Origin: Clostridium beijerinckii
GTDB lineage: Bacteria; Bacillota; Clostridia; Clostridiales; Clostridiaceae
Assembly (NCBI RefSeq): GCF_018223745.1
Contig: NZ_CP073653.1
Span: forward strand, 2,942,001-3,006,000
Direction: 5' to 3'
DNA length: 64,000 nucleotides
The position numbers were made by a program, and so were the translations under genes. Below are positions 27,382 through 37,303 of this stretch, piece after piece (the first letter of the stretch is position 1; every line of letters begins with the position of its first letter). A model generated the notes under the pieces. That model made no database searches and had not been told where the DNA came from. It worked only from the letters and a program-made list of their open reading frames with translations.

Positions 27382-27541
27382 AGTGCATGTTATATTTTTT
27401 ATGTTAAATTTAATTTAAGTGTACATTATTTACAATCGGTCTTCTTAGAATTTTGCAAGGATTGTGTTTCTATCAATATCTTGTAATACCATTGAATTAT
27501 CTACATACTAATTATATATATTAAATATTTGGAGGTCTTAT

Positions 27542-28333
27542 ATGTATCCATTTTTTGAAGCAAATAAATCTGGCGATCAAAACTTTTTTAGTTCAAAAAT
27601 ATTAGAAAATTTCAGTTTTCCTCCACATTTACATCCATATGTAGAAATAGCTTATGTTATTGAAGGATCTATAGAAGTTACAATAAACGATACTCCATGC
27701 TGCCTTAAAGCTGGTGAAGTTTCTATCTGCTTCCCTAATGATATACATACTTTTAATAGTGACGGATTTTCAAAAATTATTCTATTTATTTTCTCACCAG
27801 ATCTTACACGTAGCTTCTTTGGTATACGAATGGACAAAACACTGGAGAATCCATTTATGTCAAAAAATATTGTCGATGATGGGGTAAGTTCTCTTTTATA
27901 TATGCTCCATGACGAATATACAAGTTCTAATAATAAATATGTTATTAAAGGGCTTTTATACACCATACTTGGAAAGCTTGATTCGCATTTTTCATTTAAA
28001 AAAAGCAGCACTTTTTATAACAGTACAATGCAAAATCTACTTAAATATATTGAAATTCATTACCATGAGAAAATTTCACTAGATAGTATAGCTAAAGATT
28101 TAGGTTTTAGTAAGTTTTATCTCTCAAGAATTTTTTCAAATAAGATTGGCTACCAATTTAATGATTACATAAATAGATTGAGAATAAATAAAGCTCAAAA
28201 ACTCCTTAGCGAAACAGACCTTCCAGTTACGGTTATAGCTTTGGAATGTGGATTTGAAAGTCAGAGAAATTTTAACAGAATTTTTAAAGAACTAACAGCT
28301 CTTACTCCTACAAAATTTAGAACAGGTATATGA
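27542..28333 (+). CDS. AraC family transcriptional regulator
   Basis: This 263-aa protein has an N-terminal cupin ligand domain (PHLHPYVEIAYVIEG, then AGEVSICFPND) and a C-terminal pair of HTH motifs from about residue 165 (ISLDSIAKDLGFSKFYLSRIF and a second one ending ECGFESQRNFNRIFKE). It probably senses a small molecule and activates the divergent MATE pump. ATG 27542 follows GGAGG. The cupin and two HTHs are all intact. Confidence 0.93.
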   Translation: MYPFFEANKSGDQNFFSSKILENFSFPPHLHPYVEIAYVIEGSIEVTINDTPCCLKAGEVSICFPNDIHTFNSDGFSKIILFIFSPDLTRSFFGIRMDKTLENPFMSKNIVDDGVSSLLYMLHDEYTSSNNKYVIKGLLYTILGKLDSHFSFKKSSTFYNSTMQNLLKYIEIHYHEKISLDSIAKDLGFSKFYLSRIFSNKIGYQFNDYINRLRINKAQKLLSETDLPVTVIALECGFESQRNFNRIFKELTALTPTKFRTGI

Positions 28334-28335
28334 TG

Positions 28336-28674
28336 CTATTTTTCAACAACCCCATTTGATGAGTTAAACTTTAAAAAGCGTGTTCCTTGAAAAGTTAATG
28401 TTCCCCATTCATGTTCTGGAACATTTTTGAAGACACGTCTTCCAACTATAAATTTCATTTCACTCCCAGTGTCTAACTCAAATTCTAAAATTAACTTTTC
28501 AGTAGTTGTCATAACTCCATTGCTGTCTGTATTTGTGCACGTTTCTCTTTTTTTCTTAATTAATTTTGCCCTAGTGGATATAATTGGTGAGTTTTCATTT
28601 TTAATATATTTACTGATGTTTATAAAAATTATAAAAGCTACGAAAACAAAAAATATTAGCTGAAATCCAATCAT
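28336..28674 (-). CDS. DUF2500 family membrane-anchored protein
   Basis: This 112-aa protein has an N-terminal hydrophobic span (IGFQLIFFVFVAFIIFI) followed by a basic linker and a beta-rich domain with the family's N-x-x-SP and AKLIKKK start and a VPEHEWGTLTFQGTRFLKF end. The family is also known as YhhM-like; function unknown. It converges with the AraC gene with only two bases between stops. ATG 28674 follows GGAAGTGGG. Confidence 0.8.
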   Translation of the reverse strand: MIGFQLIFFVFVAFIIFINISKYIKNENSPIISTRAKLIKKKRETCTNTDSNGVMTTTEKLILEFELDTGSEMKFIVGRRVFKNVPEHEWGTLTFQGTRFLKFNSSNGVVEK

Positions 28675-28926
28675 GATTAACCCACTTCCTATCTTTCTAA
28701 AATTCTATTACTTTAGCTTAAATTCTACATTTTATTTATTTTAACTTGATTTTGATAACTTATTTATTTAATACTTATCTATTTTATACATATTATATCA
28801 TAAATTTACATTAATTAACCTATTAAGCGTTATTTATGCTAAAATAAAGTCAATATTTAAGAAATTTTCGAAATAAATTTTAATGAATTAGACTTCTATT
28901 TATAATACATATTTTCTTAAAAATTA

Positions 28927-28963
28927 AAGCTAAGATTTTTTTAAATGCAAAAAATCTTAGCTT
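28927..28963 (-). terminator. Terminator of the pseudouridine synthase gene
   Basis: AAGCTAAGATTTTTT and its complement form a long stem 20 bases after the stop codon; TAATTTTT follows on the minus strand. Confidence 0.85.
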
Positions 28964-28980
28964 ATTAATTATCAGCTACT

Positions 28981-29766
28981 TTATAAATTTCCTAGCACCT
29001 TTTGAATTTCTAACTCTGTCAAAGACCTATACTGGCCTTTCTCTAGTGATTTGTCTAAAGCTAGTCCACCAATTGAAATTCTCTTTAAATATATAACGTA
29101 GCAGCCTACGGACTTTAACATACGCTTTACTTGATGCTTGCGTCCTTCTGAAATAGTAAGATATCCAGAAACGACTGGCTGCGTATGATGATTTGAGTTT
29201 ATATTGTTCACATTATTGGTGGCCATTTCATGTTTAAGATCTTCATATACGCCAAACTTATCTACTTCTATTCTTGCAGGCTTAGTTAATATTTTACCTT
29301 GTCCAATATAAGTTCCCTGCTCTAATTGGTTCTTATCTTCTTCGCTTAAAGAACCTAATGCCCAAAAGAAATAAGTTTTTTCAACATGCTTTTCTGGATA
29401 CATGACCTTATGTTCAAATTCTCCATCATTTGTAAATAACAATAATCCTTCTGTATCCTTGTCTAACCTTCCAACATGAAATATTCCTTTCGTACCAGCT
29501 TCGCCTAAAAAATCAAATACGGTCTTATGAATCTCATCAGTTTTTGCAGTAATACAACCTGCTGGTTTGTTAAACATGTAATATAATTTTCCAGCATAGC
29601 TGACTATCTCATTAAGATACTCAATGACATCACAGTTTTCATCAATTTCCATTGAAGGCTCTGTTACCAGCTCTTTATTTACCTTTACCATGCCTTCTTT
29701 AATATAAATTCTGACATTTTTTCTGCTTCCAACAGCCGCCTCTGCTAGAAATTTATCTAATCGCAT
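28981..29766 (-). CDS. rRNA pseudouridine synthase, RsuA/RluB/RluE family
   Basis: This is a 261-aa protein. An N-terminal S4 RNA-binding domain (MRLDKFLAEAAVGSRK, residues 1-45) precedes the catalytic domain with HVGRLDKDTEGLLL; Asp102 is the nucleophile. KPAG and EGRKHQVKRM are further family motifs. It isomerises a uridine in rRNA; 16S U516 (RsuA) is typical but 23S targets are possible. An insertion of Asn/His-rich residues (NNVNNINSNHHTQ, about 185-200) is unusual. Single gene with own terminator. Confidence 0.92.
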   Translation of the reverse strand: MRLDKFLAEAAVGSRKNVRIYIKEGMVKVNKELVTEPSMEIDENCDVIEYLNEIVSYAGKLYYMFNKPAGCITAKTDEIHKTVFDFLGEAGTKGIFHVGRLDKDTEGLLLFTNDGEFEHKVMYPEKHVEKTYFFWALGSLSEEDKNQLEQGTYIGQGKILTKPARIEVDKFGVYEDLKHEMATNNVNNINSNHHTQPVVSGYLTISEGRKHQVKRMLKSVGCYVIYLKRISIGGLALDKSLEKGQYRSLTELEIQKVLGNL

Positions 29767-30004
29767 ATATCGTCACATCTCTTCCTTTGTAAAAACTCAA
29801 AAAATTTTAATTAACTTATCACTTGAAACTTGTCCCTAATGTCAACTTGTTATTTAATAAATCTAAATCATAAACTCTATTCTGCAAATATAATTATTAA
29901 TTTGGATACCCATAGTTTAAAGTAAATCTGAATCAAATAAACTTTTTGAAACATATACATCTTTTATTTCAATTTGATCCATATAGATTATAACATCTTT
30001 TTCA

Positions 30005-31090
30005 TTAATTATTTACTAATTTAAATTTTTGCCATGGAGCTATAGTATCAATCAAAAACAGTTCTTCCTCTGCAATTCTTCCTACTACATTTGATTTGCC
30101 AGAGTTTTTCATAGGCTTTTTAGCTATCTGCATTTCTCCTGCATAATGTCCATATAATGAACTTTCTATAATAATATCTCCTCTTCTTATATCTGGAGTA
30201 TTAAATACTTCAAAATTGTGGTCTTTATATTTAACTCTGCTTTGAGTTGATCTTATTAAATAATCAGATACATCTCCTCTGTTAAAATGAAATTCTTCAA
30301 GCACTATTTTCTTCTCTGTTTCAGGTGCATTTTTATTTATCTCACAATTTAAAGTCAAAACATAAGGATCTATTTCACTTAATGCTTTTAATTCTTCTTC
30401 ACTAGCAAAGGCATTTGCAATAATTACATCATCTATTAAGTCAGATGTCCATAAATGCTTTGCTTGAATTGTTATTGGAAGCTCTCTATGAATTTCAAGA
30501 GTGCATAATCCCTCGTTTACAGGCCATGGACCATGATCTGCACTGTGAGATGAAATAAATGCTGCTGTTCTAATTCCTAACGATTTGAACTGCTTGCTGG
30601 TTTTTATAAAATGTTCATAGCTTAATCCTGTATATCTGTGTGGATAAAAATTATGACAGCCTAATATATTATCTGCATTTGGCATATAAGAGAATATATT
30701 ATCTATATATTTTGTCCCATTGCTCATGTTTAATTCTATTTTCAATTTCTTACTTGTAAATGACATAATAGATTCCTCTAAACCAGTAAATCCAAGATCA
30801 AGTCTTATACCATAGAGTCCTAGCTCCTTAAAAAAATCTAAATTCTTATAATCAATTCCAAGTTCATCGAATACTTTAGGACTTATATCTGCTATTACTT
30901 CCATATCATTTTCATTTGCACATTGTATTATTTTCTTGAAATTATTGATTATTACTTCTTTACTTCCATCAAAAGATAAAAGACATGTAAAAATTCTTTT
31001 AAAATTATATTTATATGCCAATTTTATATAATCTTCTATTTCATTTGCACTACTGTGCATAGGATAAACTGATATTCCTAGCCTTCTCAT
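30005..31090 (-). CDS. mupG: DUF871/MupG family 6-phospho-N-acetylmuramidase-like protein
   Basis: This is a 361-aa protein. The opening GISVYPMHSS, then FTCLLSFDGS, ADISPKVFDELG, LRLDLGFTG-like (IRLDLGF), GCHNFYPHRYTGL and DHGPWPVNEGLCTLE are the hallmarks of the DUF871 TIM barrel plus C-terminal cyclophilin-like domain. MupG of Staphylococcus splits MurNAc-6-phosphate-GlcNAc taken up by a PTS. Here it is the last gene of a PTS unit with an amidase, which supports cell-wall sugar recycling. ATG 31090 follows AAGGGAG. Substrate is inferred from the family, so a different phospho-disaccharide is possible. Confidence 0.85.
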   Translation of the reverse strand: MRRLGISVYPMHSSANEIEDYIKLAYKYNFKRIFTCLLSFDGSKEVIINNFKKIIQCANENDMEVIADISPKVFDELGIDYKNLDFFKELGLYGIRLDLGFTGLEESIMSFTSKKLKIELNMSNGTKYIDNIFSYMPNADNILGCHNFYPHRYTGLSYEHFIKTSKQFKSLGIRTAAFISSHSADHGPWPVNEGLCTLEIHRELPITIQAKHLWTSDLIDDVIIANAFASEEELKALSEIDPYVLTLNCEINKNAPETEKKIVLEEFHFNRGDVSDYLIRSTQSRVKYKDHNFEVFNTPDIRRGDIIIESSLYGHYAGEMQIAKKPMKNSGKSNVVGRIAEEELFLIDTIAPWQKFKLVNN

Positions 31091-31119
31091 TAAAAATTCT
31101 CCCTTAATTAAAATTTTTG

Positions 31120-31200
31120 TTATAGATAAACAACATATAAAGCATACTCCTTATTTCGGAGCGTTATATGCATAGATTCATGTCTCACTTGGTCTATCTA
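31120..31200 (+). repeat. Palindromic intergenic element, minimal copy
   Basis: The segment runs from TATAGATAAACAACATATAA to a GGTCTATCTATA end. Read on the minus strand, its right half gives TAGATAGACCAAGTGAGAC, matching the left end at 39.17 kb. A short stem around CTCCTTATTTCGGAG replaces the long hairpin. It lies between the DUF5050 and mupG genes. Confidence 0.65.
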
Positions 31201-31267
31201 TATTTTCTTATAGCTTTTCACTAACAAGTATTTTAAATATAGTGTTTCTCTATTTAATTGATATGAT

Positions 31268-32674
31268 TTATTTATCATAAAACATACCATTAAAAAATAT
31301 TTTATCTTCTAAAATTGTTATATTAGCTCCATATTCGTTAGTAATCTTTTCAGATCTTCCTCCTCCAACTGGAATTTTATAAAGATTTTCATTATCTGAA
31401 TAATTCACATAATAGACATAATCTTTGCTTGCATTTATAAAAGTAGCTTTGTCATTAGATAACTTAGCTTTTCCTGTTCCATCTCCATTTACTTTATATA
31501 ACTTATCACTATCTGATTTGTTGCTATAAAAAACTGTATCTCCACAAACAGTAATAAATAAAGTTTCATCATCACATACTTTTGTATTCTCACTTCCATC
31601 TAATCTCATTCTGTAAATTTTATATCCATCAGATATATTAGTGTAATATATCCATCCATTGCTTGCAGTCATATCCTCTGTAGCAGATGAATTAAGTCTA
31701 ATTCTACAACTGCCATCTAAAGATATTTTGTATATATTATTTAAATCAATTGAATGTGAATTAGTTCTTTTAACATAATATATCCAATTTCCTTCTACAA
31801 ACATATTTCCTACTGCTTCATTTGCTATGCATGTGTCCTCTGTTCCATCTGTTTTAACTTTATTTATACTGTGATGAAAAGCATCTTTCCAATTGCTATA
31901 GTAAATCCAGTCGTCTACAAGATTAAGATTCCATACTCTATTTGGAATTAATTGTGTATTGTAACTTAAATCACATATATCCTTTCTAGGCGGATCATTT
32001 TTCCTTATTTTGTACAAATAATCAGGAGCTGCTCCGTAGACATCTCCTACCCTATTTATATAATATATATAATCATTATCTTCTACAGCCATTCCATCAT
32101 TTACAATATTGCCTGATGAATTAGAAATTTTTGAATCGTCATTTTTAGGCACATCTAAGCTATTGTAGCAAGTAAAATTGAAATTATATATTTTATCATA
32201 AGCTCCATATGAATTTTGATCTGCTCCATTAGATGAAGACCTTTTTACAAAAATCATAACTTTATATTTACCTTCAGTTAATGCATTATTATCTTCTATT
32301 GTAAATTCATTATATGCGGGTATTGGATTTGAATATCCATCAGTTAATTCTGTGTAATCTTCATTTTCACTCCTAGCTATAAATACTCTATACTGCACTG
32401 GATCATAATTGCTGTAGTCAGAATAATCTCCATCATACTTGGAACTCATATTTATTTTAATAGTGTCACCACTTAGCACTGGATAATGATCAACTCCTGC
32501 ATATTCGACATATGGATTTTGCTTTTCAATTGATAAACCTGAAATTGTACCAAAATCCGTATGTGAGAAATCAGTTTCTGTTGTATCAGCTTTTGCACTT
32601 GTACTACATGTCATAAAAATCAATGATGTAATAGTAATGACTGAGAATAATCTATTAATAACTTTTTTTGACAT
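31268..32674 (-). CDS. Secreted DUF5050 (propeller-type) protein
   Basis: This 468-aa protein has a signal peptide (KKVINRLFSVITITSLIFMTCSTSAKA), then about 150 residues of beta-rich sequence, then five or six repeats of about 45 residues with a W/D-x-IYY motif (EDNDYIYYINR, DDWIYYSNW, EGNWIYYVKR, SNGWIYYTN), the DUF5050 beta-propeller signature. Such proteins bind ligands at the cell surface; no catalytic residues are evident. It follows the amidase gene by 24 bases, so both are exported from one transcript. ATG 32674 follows AGGGGTGG. Confidence 0.85.
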   Translation of the reverse strand: MSKKVINRLFSVITITSLIFMTCSTSAKADTTETDFSHTDFGTISGLSIEKQNPYVEYAGVDHYPVLSGDTIKINMSSKYDGDYSDYSNYDPVQYRVFIARSENEDYTELTDGYSNPIPAYNEFTIEDNNALTEGKYKVMIFVKRSSSNGADQNSYGAYDKIYNFNFTCYNSLDVPKNDDSKISNSSGNIVNDGMAVEDNDYIYYINRVGDVYGAAPDYLYKIRKNDPPRKDICDLSYNTQLIPNRVWNLNLVDDWIYYSNWKDAFHHSINKVKTDGTEDTCIANEAVGNMFVEGNWIYYVKRTNSHSIDLNNIYKISLDGSCRIRLNSSATEDMTASNGWIYYTNISDGYKIYRMRLDGSENTKVCDDETLFITVCGDTVFYSNKSDSDKLYKVNGDGTGKAKLSNDKATFINASKDYVYYVNYSDNENLYKIPVGGGRSEKITNEYGANITILEDKIFFNGMFYDK

Positions 32675-32698
32675 CTATACATCCACCCCTGATTCTTT

Positions 32699-33793
32699 TT
32701 ATTTTATAAAATATTTATTGACAGCTCTAAGTGATGCATCTGCAACTTTCTGGCTGTTAAGTCTATGCATCATCATCTTTGCGTCACCATCATCGCACTC
32801 AACAGTCGTTTCCATAAGCACTGCGGGGCACCATGCTGATGATAACACTGCGAGATTTGGTCTATCTTGAAGTGGATATGTGTTAGTTTTTATGGTGCTA
32901 GACACTTCTCTCATGAGTATTGTTGCAAATTCTCTTCCTGGTTTTGGAGCAGTAGAATTATATAATACAGTAGTTCCCCTAAACATATAAACAGATTGCA
33001 TATTAACATCTAATGGAAGTGAATTATTGTGTATACAGAAAAATAAATCTGCATTCAAAAGATTTGCTGGATCTGTTCTATCTAATAATCCTACATTGCT
33101 ATCATCATCTCTAGTTATATATATACGATATCCTGCTCTTTCAAGGTTTTCTTTAACTCTTTTAGATATATCCAAATTTAACTGCTTTTCATAAGTGAAA
33201 TTGGCTGTTGCTCCAAGTTCTGATCCTCCATGACCAGGGTCAATAATTATTATTTTCGAGTTATCTTTAACCTTTTCTTCAAATGTAACATCTATAAATG
33301 TCTTAAACTCATATTTATTGTCCCCTAATGAAGAATATCTCCTTTTTACAGGATTTATTTTAACATTAAGTTTTTCAGAAGTCTCAATATCAACTTTTGC
33401 TGTATTATTATCAAGCTTATCTAGCTTAATATTCTTTATATACTTATTATCTTTTAAAACTGAATAGAAGTTATCAGATTCACCAGTAACATTAACCTGT
33501 GAAATAAGTATTTCAACTTTATTTCCATCAATTCTTTCAGAATACTTAGGCTCCACGGTATATTTTCTAATATCTCCAGCCTCAGATTCTGTACATGAGT
33601 AGGATACTGGAATTCCTAAAGCTCCTTTATGTTCGACTTGATAATATTTAAAAGCATCTTGTTGTAAGTCATAAACTTTGCTATTGCTAGATTCAGTCGT
33701 AGTAGTAGTTTCTTCTGCATTACAATAAGAAACAGGTAATATGAAAGTACAGACTAGTAAAATTCCAAAGACTATACATTTAAATTTTTTCAT
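32699..33793 (-). CDS. Secreted N-acetylmuramoyl-L-alanine amidase (Amidase_3)
   Basis: This is a 364-aa protein. After a signal peptide (IVFGILLVCTFILPVSYCNA) and an N-terminal domain of about 150 residues comes a zinc-dependent amidase domain from residue 181: IIIDPGHGG (His188), the glutamate in TYEKQLNLDIS (Glu202), FCIHNNS with the third ligand, and METTVE at the end supplying the catalytic Glu. It cuts the bond between muramic acid and the stem peptide. Position between PTS IIA and DUF5050 genes suggests it frees glycan strands for uptake, though a sporulation or germination role is also possible. ATG 33793 follows GGAGG. Confidence 0.92.
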   Translation of the reverse strand: MKKFKCIVFGILLVCTFILPVSYCNAEETTTTTESSNSKVYDLQQDAFKYYQVEHKGALGIPVSYSCTESEAGDIRKYTVEPKYSERIDGNKVEILISQVNVTGESDNFYSVLKDNKYIKNIKLDKLDNNTAKVDIETSEKLNVKINPVKRRYSSLGDNKYEFKTFIDVTFEEKVKDNSKIIIIDPGHGGSELGATANFTYEKQLNLDISKRVKENLERAGYRIYITRDDDSNVGLLDRTDPANLLNADLFFCIHNNSLPLDVNMQSVYMFRGTTVLYNSTAPKPGREFATILMREVSSTIKTNTYPLQDRPNLAVLSSAWCPAVLMETTVECDDGDAKMMMHRLNSQKVADASLRAVNKYFIK

Positions 33794-33904
33794 AAATACT
33801 TACCTCCACTACATTTTTTTATATCCTGTATAGATTTTTTTTCATTCTATTTTTTCATAAATTTGTATAGACTATTCATTTAATTACATAATATTTAATT
33901 TATT

Positions 33905-34210
33905 TTACTTTTCATTCATAATCTTATACATTCTTACCATTTTCTCAATTAGAACATTTTCAGACATGGCAGTCATTAATTGATCTTGCGCATGAACCAT
34001 AAGTAACGTTATTTTAATTCCTTTTCCATTTATCTCAGCTTGAATCAATTTCGTCTGAGTGCTATGAGCTAGTTTGAGTTCTTCTCTAGCCTTTTTTAAA
34101 AATTCTTCTGCTTTATCGTAGTTTTTATTTTCAGCTTCATCTAGAGCTTCAAATGCATATGCTCTTGAGTCGCCTGCGTGTGATATTATTTCAAATATTT
34201 CTTGCTCCAT
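33905..34210 (-). CDS. PTS lactose/cellobiose-type EIIA
   Basis: This 101-aa all-helical protein has the active His73 in MVHAQDQLM and the nearby Asp that binds the trimer metal, as in LacF/CelC. It passes phosphate from HPr to EIIB. ATG 34210 follows AGGAG at a good distance; the ATG three codons upstream is too close to that site. It begins 18 bases after the GH4 gene stop. Confidence 0.93.
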   Translation of the reverse strand: MEQEIFEIISHAGDSRAYAFEALDEAENKNYDKAEEFLKKAREELKLAHSTQTKLIQAEINGKGIKITLLMVHAQDQLMTAMSENVLIEKMVRMYKIMNEK

Positions 34211-34228
34211 ATAGTTCATCTCCTAATA

Positions 34229-35539
34229 TTATTTATTAAATTGTGGCAAATACCCTTTGTTTAACGAACACAAGTCCTCAAATAGCTTAATTGCAATATC
34301 TACTGATGGGACTAGTGGATTATTAGCTAGTGCCATTATAGCTTGATTTGTATTTCCATGTACTCCAGCTTCTATTGTTGATATCTCATAAAATTTCACA
34401 CTGTGAATAAGGCCTAAAACTTTTTCTTCTACAGGTCGTGTCAAAGATAGTGGAGTTGCACCTCTCTTATCTACTAAACAGTTAACTTCAACAACGGAGT
34501 CGTCTGGAATTCCTTTAATAGTCCCATTATTTTTAACATTTATTGTATGAATGTCTTTTTTATCATTGTATATCGAACTTATAAGTGATACAGCTGCATC
34601 CGAATAATATGCTCCACCTCTTTTTTCTAACTCAGGTGGTTTAACGTCTAAATTTTTATCCTTATATTTTTCAAATAAGCTTGCTTCAATTTTCTTTACC
34701 TGTTCTGCTCGTGTCCCAATAGTTTTGGCTGCATCTTTTTCTTCCTTCAACAATCTATCTGTCATATAGTAATACCTATGATACGGACATGGTATCATTC
34801 CTAAAGCATCTAGAAATTTCTTTGGCCATTTTAAATCTGATATATTTTTCATTGTAAGTTCTGCGCCATCTTTTAATTTTTCTATAACTCTATCAGTTAC
34901 ATTTATGCCTTTATACCATACATTTCGTCCCCATACTAAGTGATTAAGTCCTACATATTCTATAAAAACATCCTTACTGCTCACATCTAACATTGAAACT
35001 ACATCCATCTTCATGTGTATTGGAACATTACATAGGCCTATACATTTAATATTTGTATATTTTAATACAGCTTCTGTTATAATTCCTGATGGATTAGTAA
35101 AATTAATAAGCCATGCATTAGGGCATAATTCCTTCATATCTCTTGAAATATCTAGAATTACAGGAATTGTCCTAAGAGCTTTTGCAAAACCTCCTGGACC
35201 AACTGTTTCCTGACCTAATACGTTATACTTTAAAGGGAATCTCTCGTCTCGTGCCCTTGCATCTAATCCTCCAACTCTAAATTGTGTAACTACAAAATCA
35301 GTATCACTTAGAGCCTCTCTTCTATCTAATGTGAGAGAAATTCTAATGTCTAAATTAGCCTTTTCACACATTCGCTTTGCTAGAGCTCCTACTATATTAA
35401 GCTTTTCTTTACCTTCTTCTATATCGACTAAGACTATTTCCTTAACTGGAAGTTCGTCTTTTCTCTTTATAAATCCTTCTATTATTTCTGGAGTATAGCT
35501 GCTGCCTCCACCAATTATTACAATTTTCAACTCATTCAT
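34229..35539 (-). CDS. GH4 6-phospho-glycosidase (6-phospho-beta-glucosidase type)
   Basis: This 436-aa NAD- and metal-dependent hydrolase starts with a Rossmann motif (IVIIGGGSSYTPE), followed by TQFRVGG and the Mn2+ ligands in LCNVPIH (Cys) and GLNHLVW (His). FAKALRTIPV and NFTNPSG are GH4 hallmarks. It opens phosphorylated disaccharides brought in by the PTS; specificity (cellobiose-6P, chitobiose-6P or another sugar) cannot be read. ATG 35539 follows GGAGGCG; an ATG 17 codons earlier lacks a ribosome site. Confidence 0.93.
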   Translation of the reverse strand: MNELKIVIIGGGSSYTPEIIEGFIKRKDELPVKEIVLVDIEEGKEKLNIVGALAKRMCEKANLDIRISLTLDRREALSDTDFVVTQFRVGGLDARARDERFPLKYNVLGQETVGPGGFAKALRTIPVILDISRDMKELCPNAWLINFTNPSGIITEAVLKYTNIKCIGLCNVPIHMKMDVVSMLDVSSKDVFIEYVGLNHLVWGRNVWYKGINVTDRVIEKLKDGAELTMKNISDLKWPKKFLDALGMIPCPYHRYYYMTDRLLKEEKDAAKTIGTRAEQVKKIEASLFEKYKDKNLDVKPPELEKRGGAYYSDAAVSLISSIYNDKKDIHTINVKNNGTIKGIPDDSVVEVNCLVDKRGATPLSLTRPVEEKVLGLIHSVKFYEISTIEAGVHGNTNQAIMALANNPLVPSVDIAIKLFEDLCSLNKGYLPQFNK

Positions 35540-35619
35540 CTTGCGCCTCCAACTTGATTTTGTTATGCAGTATTTGTGCAATAACTGCATAACAAATTTA
35601 AAACTACAATCAATCTTTA

Positions 35620-36870
35620 TTAATTATTCTCCATACCCTCTTTAATTAATTTCTTTTCATATGCTTTTAAGAATGGAAAATATAAAGCAGTTACAATAGC
35701 TATATTTATTAATACTAAAATTATTGCTCTCCAGTCTCCACCAGTTGCTAGATAAGCGCCAATAGGTGCTGGCAATGTCCATGGTGCCAAAATAACTGGT
35801 TTAGATACTAAATTTAAAGTCATAGCAAAGTATGATACACACCCGCAAATTAATGGCCCAAGAATAAATGGTATTATTAATAATGGATTTAACATAATTG
35901 GAGCTCCAAATATGACCGGCTCATTAATATTACAGATTCCTGGGATTAAACTTGCTCTAGCGATATCTTTTAAGTATCTTGATTTAGAGCCTAGCATTAA
36001 TATTACAAGTCCTATTGTTGCTCCTGACCCTCCAATCCATACAAACCATTGAAAAAATGGCTCTGGTGCTATATTAGGAATAGGCTGTCCAGCTGCTTGA
36101 GCTGCTACATTAGCATCAAGCATTGCAAGCCATATTGGCCTTGCAACAGTACCTACAACAGAATCTCCATGTATTCCGCATCCCCATAAAAGTGTAATAA
36201 GCAAGATTGGAACTAATATTCCAGGAAGTGAATTACCTGCAGTTACCAAAGGTGTAAATATACTTAGCACAAATTTTTGAATATCAAAATTTAATAAATC
36301 TCTTATGATCCATATTGGTACTATAATAAAAGCTGCTGGAATAAGAGCTGCAAAAGAATTAGCAACTGATGTTGGGACTTCTTTTGGCATCTTAATAGTT
36401 AGATTTTTTTCTTTGCATACTCTAAAGATTTCTACAGCAAAAATAGACATTATAATAGCAGTAAACATACCAGATCCGCCTAAACTAGATAACGATAACA
36501 TCCAGCCGTTAGGATCAATATTTAATGGAACATTTGTAAGCAAGAATGCTGCAAGACCTAAGCTTCCACCAGATAAAGGATCTAGCTTATATGACTTTGC
36601 TAGATTATATGCTATTCCAAAAGATGCATATAAGGCCATTATGCCCATACTTAAGCGATATGGAAACATTATCTGATTAACATATGGAGCCACTAATTGC
36701 TTTAGCCAGTCATTTGGCGGAACTGCAATTACGAGAAAAAAACTTCCAATTATTATAAGTGGAATAGTAGATACTATACCATCCCTAATAGCTTTTAAGT
36801 GCCTCTGCTCAGATAATTTAGTCATTGGTGGCAATAAGTACTTTTCTAGCCAATTAAAAAATTTATTCAT
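35620..36870 (-). CDS. PTS lactose/cellobiose-type EIIC
   Basis: This 416-aa membrane permease has eight to ten spans. The typical start FNWLEKYLLPPMTKLSEQRHLKAIRDG and later NEPVIFGAPIMLNPLLIIPF (the sugar-site NEP motif) match CelB-type EIIC. It transports and phosphorylates a beta-linked disaccharide with the IIA and IIB encoded around it. ATG 36870 follows AAGGAGG, 28 bases after the IIB gene. The sugar is not predictable from the sequence. Confidence 0.94.
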   Translation of the reverse strand: MNKFFNWLEKYLLPPMTKLSEQRHLKAIRDGIVSTIPLIIIGSFFLVIAVPPNDWLKQLVAPYVNQIMFPYRLSMGIMALYASFGIAYNLAKSYKLDPLSGGSLGLAAFLLTNVPLNIDPNGWMLSLSSLGGSGMFTAIIMSIFAVEIFRVCKEKNLTIKMPKEVPTSVANSFAALIPAAFIIVPIWIIRDLLNFDIQKFVLSIFTPLVTAGNSLPGILVPILLITLLWGCGIHGDSVVGTVARPIWLAMLDANVAAQAAGQPIPNIAPEPFFQWFVWIGGSGATIGLVILMLGSKSRYLKDIARASLIPGICNINEPVIFGAPIMLNPLLIIPFILGPLICGCVSYFAMTLNLVSKPVILAPWTLPAPIGAYLATGGDWRAIILVLINIAIVTALYFPFLKAYEKKLIKEGMENN

Positions 36871-36898
36871 ACTTCCTCCTTATCATTTATTATGGTTT

Positions 36899-37207
36899 TT
36901 ACTTACAATAGCTCTTTATTTGCTTAAGAACTCTTGCTCCACCAAGAGGCGTATATCCCATTGGTTCAATAGCAATTACTTCAAGACTATATTCCTTAGC
37001 TTGATCTTTAAAGCCATTTAGCCTATGTCTTACCTGAGGTGCAACTAAAACTAAATCATATTTATTTTGCTGAATTTCATCCTCAAAATCGCTAGTTCCT
37101 ACCGCTTTGATTTCTAGATCAAATCCTTCTTTATCAGCTTCCTTTTTTATCGCTTGTACAACAATTGCACTAGACATTCCCCCGGAGCAAACCATTAAAA
37201 CTTTCAT
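36899..37207 (-). CDS. PTS lactose/cellobiose-type EIIB
   Basis: This 102-aa protein has the phospho-Cys at position 7 (MKVLMVCSGGMSS) and the P-loop-like turn of CelA. It accepts phosphate from EIIA and gives it to the sugar at EIIC. It is the first gene of the seven-gene unit reading down to mupG. ATG 37207 is 8 bases after AAGGGGGAT; the upstream TTG in the same frame is inside that site. Confidence 0.93.
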   Translation of the reverse strand: MKVLMVCSGGMSSAIVVQAIKKEADKEGFDLEIKAVGTSDFEDEIQQNKYDLVLVAPQVRHRLNGFKDQAKEYSLEVIAIEPMGYTPLGGARVLKQIKSYCK

Positions 37208-37303
37208 AACAATATCCCCCTTCAATTAGCAATATATTTAAATGCTGCTTTACAATATATGTATTTTAGTACTATCCGTATTATTACCCGCTTTTGGTTT
37301 TAA

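Noticed and set aside
34150-34180. Match to the CGCCTGCG motif of the second repeat family inside PTS IIA
   Set aside because: A short match within an intact, conserved coding sequence, taken as coincidence.
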